From: Seison nebaliae | Taxonomy: Eukaryota; Rotifera; Pararotatoria; Seisonacea; Seisonidae | Reading direction: 5' to 3' | Assembly: GCA_023231475.1 (NCBI GenBank) | Contig: JALJEE010002055.1 | Span: forward strand, 32,477-96,476 | DNA: 64,000 nucleotides | Shown here: positions 57,766 to 64,000 of the stretch, piece after piece | How positions within the stretch are numbered: position 1 is the stretch's first letter | How the letters are laid out: every line of letters begins with the position of its first letter | Made by a program: the position numbers and the translations under genes | Notes under the pieces: model-generated | The model's input: only the letters and a program-made list of their open reading frames with translations | What the model was told of the DNA's origin: nothing | Database searches by the model: none

Positions 57766-57837
57766 TCCCATGTGGTCTAGGGGTTAGGATTTCGCCCTCT
57801 CACGGCGACGGCCCGGGTTCGATTCCCGGCGTGGGAG
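57766..57837 (+). tRNA. tRNA-Glu (CTC)
   Basis: 72 nt fold as a full cloverleaf. The acceptor stem is TCCCATG with CGTGGGA, and the anticodon stem TCGCC/GGCGA presents loop CTCTCAC (anticodon CTC). The T arm contains GGTTCGATTCC, which is also a perfect B box. A T6 Pol III terminator follows within six bases. CCA is not encoded, as expected for a nuclear gene. Confidence 0.95.
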
Positions 57838-57908
57838 ATAATTTTTTATTGCGGATGAAACAAATTCGAGCTTATATTATAAAAGAAATTTAAGTTATAT
57901 TCATTTTT

Positions 57909-57952
57909 AATTTCCTGGTACGTTTCATCTTATTATAATTAATTTCACAGCA
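57909..57952 (+). repeat. 44-bp direct repeat, unit 1
   Basis: Nearly identical to 58055-58098 (differences only near GGTA/CGCA): both read AATTTCCT...GTTTCATCTTATT... and end in TTTCACAGCA. It sits between tRNA copies and marks their tandem duplication. Confidence 0.8.
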
Positions 57953-58054
57953 AATTAATTCCTTTCAAAATTTTTTGTTGCCATTCTATCATTTGAATGG
58001 ATAAAATTAATTGGAATTTATAAAATAACCGAAATTTAATTTAAATTCATTTAA

Positions 58055-58098
58055 AATTTCCTCGCATGTTTCATCTTATTATAATTAATTTCACAGCA
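58055..58098 (+). repeat. 44-bp direct repeat, unit 2
   Basis: Second copy of the repeat at 57909-57952, lying about 70 bp before the next tRNA gene. It supports tandem amplification of the tRNA-bearing segment. Confidence 0.8.
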
Positions 58099-58168
58099 CG
58101 ATCAAAGAATTGACAACATGTACGCATAATGCAAAATTATAAATATCATTTACACATCATCAAATATG

Positions 58169-58240
58169 TCCCATGTGGTCTAGGGGTTAGGATTTCGCCC
58201 TTTCACGGCGACGGCCCGGGTTCGATTCCCGGCGTGGGAG
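58169..58240 (+). tRNA. tRNA-Glu (TTC)
   Basis: Identical to the neighbouring tRNA-Glu genes except for the wobble base: anticodon loop CTTTCAC gives TTC. The cloverleaf is intact, and the A and B boxes and a T6 terminator are present. Confidence 0.95.
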
Positions 58241-58407
58241 AAATTTTTTCAATTTTAATACAGTAATTTTACTATTACTGACATTTGAACAGAATGACAG
58301 TTGTACATCTATGTAGGATAAACTGATTCTTTCGTTCCGATAGATAAAAAAATAGTAAATATGAAATTTGAATATTTCAAAATTTCATTTACACACTTTA
58401 CAATGTG

Positions 58408-58479
58408 TCCCATGTGGTCTAGGGGTTAGGATTTCGCCCTTTCACGGCGACGGCCCGGGTTCGATTCCCGGCGTGGGAG
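58408..58479 (+). tRNA. tRNA-Glu (TTC)
   Basis: Same 72-nt sequence as the TTC copy at 58169, including acceptor stem, B box and anticodon. A T7 terminator follows. The flanks differ from those of its neighbour beyond about 10 bp. Confidence 0.95.
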
Positions 58480-58685
58480 TAATTTTTTTCGTAATTCAAA
58501 CTCAAAATATGATACGGAAAGATTAAATTCTCATTAAAATTGTTCCTCGAAGTGTCAGAATCGTCAAATAAACATTTAGACAAAGAATAATTTTTTGAAA
58601 AAAATTTTGACAACAAGTTTTTGAAATTGAAAAGAACATGAAACGGAATGAGAAGTATTATCGTTGGCCTCTCGAGAACAATAAT

Positions 58686-61600
58686 TCATTTATATGACAA
58701 ATGACAACTAAGGGAATGTTCGATATTTTCTAAATTATCATTCTTCCTCTTTCCATACGATTTCACCTGTTCCTCGGTGATGCGACCCAGACTAAAATAT
58801 TGACTCTCTTCATTGAACAATAAACCTGAAATATTCAATTAAAAATGCGTCAGTGAAAGAGAGATTGAACCTGAAACGGACGCGGCCGGAATCATCGAGT
58901 AAGTGGATGATAATTGGACATTAATCCGCTTCTCCACATCTAACAGTTTCCATAATTTCAATTTTTCTGAATGATCAGGTTGTGTGGGATAACCAAAAGC
59001 TGGCCGTATACCCTATCGGAAGATGAGACTGAGACTGGAAATGAAATAGAAATTAGGAAACTTTCATTTTCAATTTTAATAAATTTTTGAAATTTTCGGG
59101 TTCCTCTTTCAAACACTCAAACGGCCAATATTCGGTTCTCACTTTAAAATGAAGAAATTCGGCGAATGCTTCCGCCAATCGATCCGCTAACGCCTTCACC
59201 ATAATACTCCTAATTTAATTGATATAAGTGGAAATAAAAGAATTGGAACTTGTAATCATCCAATTCTTCTTTCTCGTATTTCTCCGCTAATTCTTGTGCG
59301 CCATGAATGGTGGCGACGAATGCTCCAATATATCGACTTTCATCCTTTTCTGATGCGACGAAATCGGAAAGACAAAAACAATTTTTCTCATCGTCTCGTT
59401 TCTCCATTTGTCGGAGACAATTGAAAGTTTCAATTACTTTTCCATCATTCTCATCAATTAATTCGATATCATCAATGCAATTAATGGATTGACGACATTT
59501 CCAGAAAGTGAAAAGTGCCTTCGCTTCCAATTTGGATGAGATGTTATCTAACATCCGTTCAGCTTCATCGAACAATTTCTTCGCTTCACTTCCCACTCGT
59601 TTGTCATTGAATATTCTCGGATAATCTGAATTTGGATATCTCCCACGTAATTGCCAAATGGAGAAAAATTGTTTCCAATCGATAAATTTCCGAATCGTCT
59701 CGATATTTCCAGAAAGATTTATCGTTTTTTCAAGTGGCGATGACGGTTTGATGATCGGAGATGATTGAGACAATCGATATCGTCTCGAACGAGCTTCTTC
59801 CAACGAATAATATTCGTGAGTGGTCAAATGGTCGAAATAATTGTTTCTAATATCTGAATATTCTTCATTGATCTCGTTCAGATATTCATTCACCGTTTCA
59901 CCATTCAACAATTCCGAACAAACGTTGATACTTTTCGCAGCGTCCAACACGTGAACGACGGGCCATTTCCGTTTTCTGGCGATTTTGATGGCCGTATGTT
60001 TCTTCGACGTTGTCGCCCCGCCGATAATCAACGGAATTTTTATGTTCAATCTCTCCAATTCACTCGCAACAAATTGCATTTCCATTAACGACGGTGTAAT
60101 CAGACCGGAAAGACCGAGAATGTCCGGTCGATATTTGTCGATTGCCTCAATGATTTTCTCGCATGACGTCATTATACCGAGATCGATAACATTGTAATTG
60201 TTACAACGAAGCACCACAGCTACTATGTTCTTGCCGATGTCATGAACATCGCCTTTAACCGTTGCTATGACAACGGTACCACTATATCTAATGTCGTTGA
60301 CGTCGTTGGTGGTGGATTGCATTTCCTTCACCAAATGAGCCACCGCCTTCTTCATTACACGAGCAGATTTGATGACTTGAGGAAGAAATAATTTCCCTTC
60401 ACCAAACAAATCGCCAATAATTCCCATGGCATTCATTAACGGTCCTTGAATCACATCTAACGGTTTTCCATATCGTCCACAATTCAAACATTCTTCCGCA
60501 TCTTCGATCACAAATTCGTCCACGCCATGTAAAAGTGAATAATTGATACGATCTTCTACACTCTTCTCTATTCGCCATTCATATCGTCTTTCGGTTTTGG
60601 GACCGTTTTCACTTTTCTCATTTGTCGCATATGCCAACAAATCTTCGGTGGCTCGATTATCCGTATTCATAATCAATCTCCGACATATATCACTCAATTG
60701 TCCGTTGATTTCTGTGACGATTGGTAATCGACCTGCATTCACAATTCCCATATCTAAACCTGCAGGAATGGCATATGATAGGAAAATCGCATTCAACGCC
60801 TCTCGCACTACACCGAGCCCGCGGAAGGAGAAAGATAAATTGGATACTCCCCCCGAAATTTTAGCGAGAGGACATTCATTTTTAATGAGTTTGAGAGCTT
60901 CGAGAAATGCTCGAGCATAATCGTCATGTTCTTCCATTCCGGTGGAGATGGTGAGAATATTTGGATCGAAAACGATATCATTTCCATTCCATCCATTCTC
61001 TATTAATAAATCATAACTTTTCTTACAAATTTTCAATTTCCGTTCAACCGACACAGCTTGTCCTTGTCCGTCGAATGCGATGGCGATGACGGCACAACCA
61101 TACATACGGATTCGATTTGCTTTCTTCAAAAATTCTTCTTCTCCTTCTTTCAATGAGATGGAATTGACGAGACATTTCCCTTGACAACAACGAAGACCTT
61201 CTTCAATCACTTCGAATATGGAGGAATCGATACAGAAAGGAACTTCTGATATATTCGGTTCGCTCTGCATCAAATTTAAAAGTTTTCTCATCGTTCTCTT
61301 CCCATCGATCATTCCATCATCCACATTAATATCGATGATTTGTGCACCATCCTCAATTTGTCTTCTCGCCATTTTTAAGATGTCGTCATATTTCTCTTCG
61401 CGGAGAAGTCGTGCAAACATTCTAGAACCCGCCACATTACATCGTTCACCGATATTACAAAAATTGAGATCGTGCCCAATTTTCTGCACGAGCAGCCCAC
61501 TCAATTTCAAATATTTCTCATCATCTTTCTCATGTTTCTGTTCAGAGAATGTGTCAATCTCTCTCCAAATATTTTTCTCTCTCAATTCATTCCGAATATC

Positions 61601-62605
61601 GTCCAACACTTTAATATGTTCCGGACGACAACCACAACAACCACCGATCATGTGCACAATTCCCTCATGTAGCCACTTGTACACACATTCACCAAATTCT
61701 TCCGGTGTCATATCATATTCGCCCAATTCGTTTGGCAAACCGGCATTTGGATAACAGAACATATAAATGGATTTTGGTACGACCGTTTTGAGTTGTCGGA
61801 GAAAATTTTCCATTTGACGCGGACCCAATGCACAATTCATGCCCATCGCGAATGGTTTTGCATGAATGACGGAAGTGACGAATGCGTCGATATTCTGGCC
61901 GGATAATGTCCTTCCTGAATTATCGATAATCGTCACACTAATAAATAAAGGAATTCTTTCGCATTGATGGAAATTATATGGAAATCGTTTTTCTAATATT
62001 TCCGTTTCACGAAAATCGATATTATTGAAAACGCCTTCGATAGCAAAAATTGCTGCTTTCGCATTCGCCGTATCAAATATTGTTTCAACAAATAACATGT
62101 CCACTCCACTATCGATAAGCGCCACCACTTGTTCCTGATAGGCACAAGCCAATTCCATCCATTCGACGTTACGGAAATCAGGTTCGTCAACTTTGGGCGA
62201 AATTGACAAAGTTCTGTTTGTCGGTCCAATCGATCCGGCAACGAATAAATCCTTTTCACAATTCTTCTCCACTAATCGACGAGCTAATTTTCCCGCTTCA
62301 AAATTCATTTGATAAACAAATTCTTCCATCAAATAATCAGATTGTGAAATTGCGTTGGCGTTAAACGTATTCGTCTCAATGATATTCGCACCAGCATCAA
62401 TATATGTCTGATGAATATCTTCGATGATTTTCGGTTGTGTCAACGTCAATAAATCATTATTTCCTTTCAACGATTTTTCATGATTTTTCCATTTCTGCCC
62501 AGCATAATCGCTTTCGCTCAGACATTTCGTCTGAATCATAGTTCCCATAGCGCCATCAATTATCAATGGAGAATCGATCAATAATCTCTTTAATTTCTCT
62601 TCCAT
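58686..62605 (-). CDS. MTR: Cobalamin-dependent methionine synthase
   Basis: Four exons (62605-59250, 59209-59062, 59012-58871, 58825-58686) give 1,261 residues, the usual length. Module order is canonical. The homocysteine domain has zinc ligands Cys258 (MGMNCALGP) and Cys323/324 (GGCCG). The folate domain follows ([18 protein letters not shown]), then the B12 helical cap and the Rossmann domain with [11 protein letters not shown] (cobalt-binding His) and [11 protein letters not shown]. The C-terminal reactivation domain has [44 protein letters not shown] and [16 protein letters not shown]. It transfers a methyl group from 5-methyl-tetrahydrofolate to homocysteine through methylcobalamin in the cytosol. 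All key residues are kept. The 3.36-kb first exon is remarkably intron-poor. Confidence 0.96.
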
Positions 62606-62946
62606 CTTCTCACACGAAATTATGTTTAAAATAATTTAGTTTGAATTTATTTTAATATTTTTTAAATGAATGATTCGAATGATTTTCGTTCGATAATTTG
62701 TCACCTCATTTATCATGTGGTCTCAATCCGACGGAATTCATCTTCATCATTCAATTCGAATTTCTATCAAAGTTCAAGAAAAATTTTTTTGAATGTTCAA
62801 AAGAAATTATTTGAAAAAAAATTATTTTCAAATTTTATGCTTTCAACAACAACAGTCTTAACAACAACAGTATTCATTGGAACAATGTGAAAAGTTCGTT
62901 AGAATTTCTTTTTGTGTCATGGAAAAGATATGAATATTTATATCTT
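62606..62946. promoter_or_regulatory. Region upstream of methionine synthase
   Basis: 340 bp of AT-rich DNA between the MTR start codon and the hairpin island. It should include the MTR promoter. No specific motif is recognised. Confidence 0.35.
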
Positions 62947-63270
62947 CCCTCCGAGTTACGTCGACGCCGATCGGCCACTCGGAGGGATGCATAAAGGGTT
63001 TTAATAAAAGCCTATAATAAGGGTTTATAGGTCTCCACCACCTCCATGGTTATTCACCATACTCCGAGGGGGTGGAGACATAGAAGCTGAGGCAATTCGG
63101 TCTCGAGAGTTATCGAATAATTCTCCGGGACCGAAACCTCCAAGGGAAAAAGAAAGCTATTTCGGGAATTATCGAATAATTTCCGAAGTTAGCTCCTTTC
63201 CCCGAAAAGGGAGCATCATCTAGGGCCTTTCAAATAAATCTTCAATTTATTCGAGAATTATCGAATAATT
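62947..63270. repeat. Array of consecutive hairpins with a shared ATTATCGAATAAT loop-stem
   Basis: Back-to-back inverted repeats occur. CCCTCCGAGT (62947) pairs with ACTCGGAGGG (62977), and CCTATAA (63011) with TTATAGG (63025). GTCTCCACC (63031) pairs with GGTGGAGAC (63071), enclosing ATGGT/ACCAT. TTCGGTCTC (63096) pairs with GGGACCGAA (63127), enclosing a GAGAGTTAT-CGA-ATAATTCTC hairpin. An AGCTA...AGCT hairpin (63155-63194) encloses GGGAATTAT-CGA-ATAATTTCC, and GCTCC...GGGAGC spans 63192-63214. A third TTATCGAATAATT lies near 63257-63270. No coding frame is conserved. I regard it as a mobile-element relic or a structured RNA gene. Confidence 0.65.
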
Positions 63271-63390
63271 TAGTGATCTAGGCTTTTAACAGACACTAGC
63301 TAAACAATTTATTATGAGCATCAAAATATCATCTTACCAAAATATATTCTTATGAACTTTTGAATCATGAAAATCCATTACACATCTATA

Positions 63391-63660
63391 ACGAGTTCTC
63401 AATTAACAACACTATCTTGCCCCTACAAATACATTCGCAATTCTCAATGTTCAATTGAATAATTATTATCCAAATTCTTAATTTACAACAATATATTACC
63501 ATTATCAATTTTTAAACCATACACTTTTCAGACACTTTTCTCTCAACACAAGAAATTCATACCAAATTCTTAATTTACCACAATATATTACCAGAAGAAA
63601 TCTGTAACGATTTCTCAATTTACAACAATATATCATCAAAATATATTCTCAATCAACTCA
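63391..63660. repeat. Diverged AT-rich interspersed repeat
   Basis: Four imperfect copies of a roughly 30-bp unit, (A)TTCT(T/C)AATTTACAACAATAT with changes, start near 63391, 63470, 63562 and 63607. Spacing is irregular. They lie between the hairpin array and the retroelement-like end of the window. Confidence 0.7.
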
Positions 63661-63850
63661 TACCTAAATCTCATAAGTCTAGCAATAATTATATTTCAAT
63701 TATTTTCATTCATTATGATCTGATTCGATCTTATAATAATATGAATTTTACTGAAATAAAATCTTTCTCTTTTAATTCTTTTCTGATAATTAATAAACAT
63801 GATAAATTGACAATGAAACGAATATAAAAATTCAGATTAAAAAGAAGATA

Positions 63851-64000
63851 ATATTTCCGATATGCGGTTCGTGATCTATTAAGAAAAGCGGAAGAACAGA
63901 AATATGAAGAATTGGTTCTTGAGAACAACACGTCAAAATTCTGGTCACTGATGAGAAGAAAGGTACAAAATACGTCAATCATTAGAATTGATGATTTTGT
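63851..64000 (+). mobile_element. Probable non-LTR retrotransposon fragment, cut by window end
   Basis: An open frame from 63851 (just after a stop) to the window end encodes AVRDLLRKAEEQKYEELV followed by SKFWSLMRRKVQNTS. The pattern of a charged helix with LxKAEExKYEEL and then FW-L/M---(K/R)K is typical of the linker between endonuclease and reverse transcriptase in LINE-like elements. No catalytic domain is inside the window, so the call depends on this motif and on the repeat-rich surroundings. Confidence 0.45.

Noticed and set aside
58686-62605. Bacterial contamination (metH)
   Set aside because: Three GT-AG introns, codon use and base composition match the neighbouring animal genes, and the sequence agrees with animal MTR in length and in the reactivation domain.
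62947-63270. CRISPR-like array
   Set aside because: The repeats are inverted and unequal with no regular spacers, and the sequence is nuclear animal DNA.

Overview
This window is nuclear DNA from an animal. It is AT-rich, its protein genes are interrupted by very short GT-AG introns (many 41-60 nt), and it carries animal families: a monoamine transporter, phospholipid scramblase, HDAC3, cyclin A, calpain, a FAM78 homologue and a TTLL7-type tubulin glutamylase. Several genes point to cilia or centrosomes (CFAP92-like, CCDC66/CSPP1-like, TTLL7), so an invertebrate with motile cilia and a compact genome is likely. Three long genes match nothing I recognise, which suggests a fast-evolving lineage. 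I cannot name the species. Exon joins were inferred from GT-AG boundaries, reading frame and family alignment, with no transcript data.

Layout. 0-4 kb: FAM78 homologue (-) with a very long disordered N-terminus. 4-7 kb: gene-poor. 7-11 kb: calpain (-) and cyclin A (-). 12-20 kb: CFAP92-like gene (+), a ubiquitin-like-domain gene (+) and a CCDC66/CSPP1-like coiled-coil gene (-). 20.8-24.2 kb: SERT-like transporter (-). 25.5-29.1 kb: large unknown gene (-), divergent from a secreted SUEL-lectin protein (+, 29.5-31.6 kb). 31.8-35.1 kb: TTLL7-like gene (-). 37.3-41.8 kb: large unknown gene (-). 42-49.4 kb, all +: SR-type RNA-binding protein, unknown helical protein, scramblase, RING-like protein and a 76-residue LIM protein. 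49.4-53.1 kb: HDAC3 (-), a hairpin-rich repeat island and an ELP5-like gene (-). 53.4-54.3 kb: coiled-coil gene (+). 54.4-58.5 kb: two tandem copies of an unknown secreted-protein gene (-), interspersed with three intact tRNA-Glu genes and one decayed copy (+). 58.7-62.6 kb: cobalamin-dependent methionine synthase (-). 62.9-64 kb: a second, remarkable hairpin island, diverged AT-rich repeats and the edge of a probable non-LTR retroelement.

Neighbouring genes show no operon-like logic. The arrangement is a dense mix of convergent pairs (LIM/HDAC3, 53 bp apart; lectin/TTLL7, 184 bp) and divergent pairs (ELP5/coiled-coil, about 245 bp; unknown 1204-residue gene/lectin, about 420 bp). The least explained parts are the two hairpin islands, the secreted-gene plus tRNA-Glu cluster, and the modified domain architectures (FAM78, SERT, split lectin, inverted SR protein).
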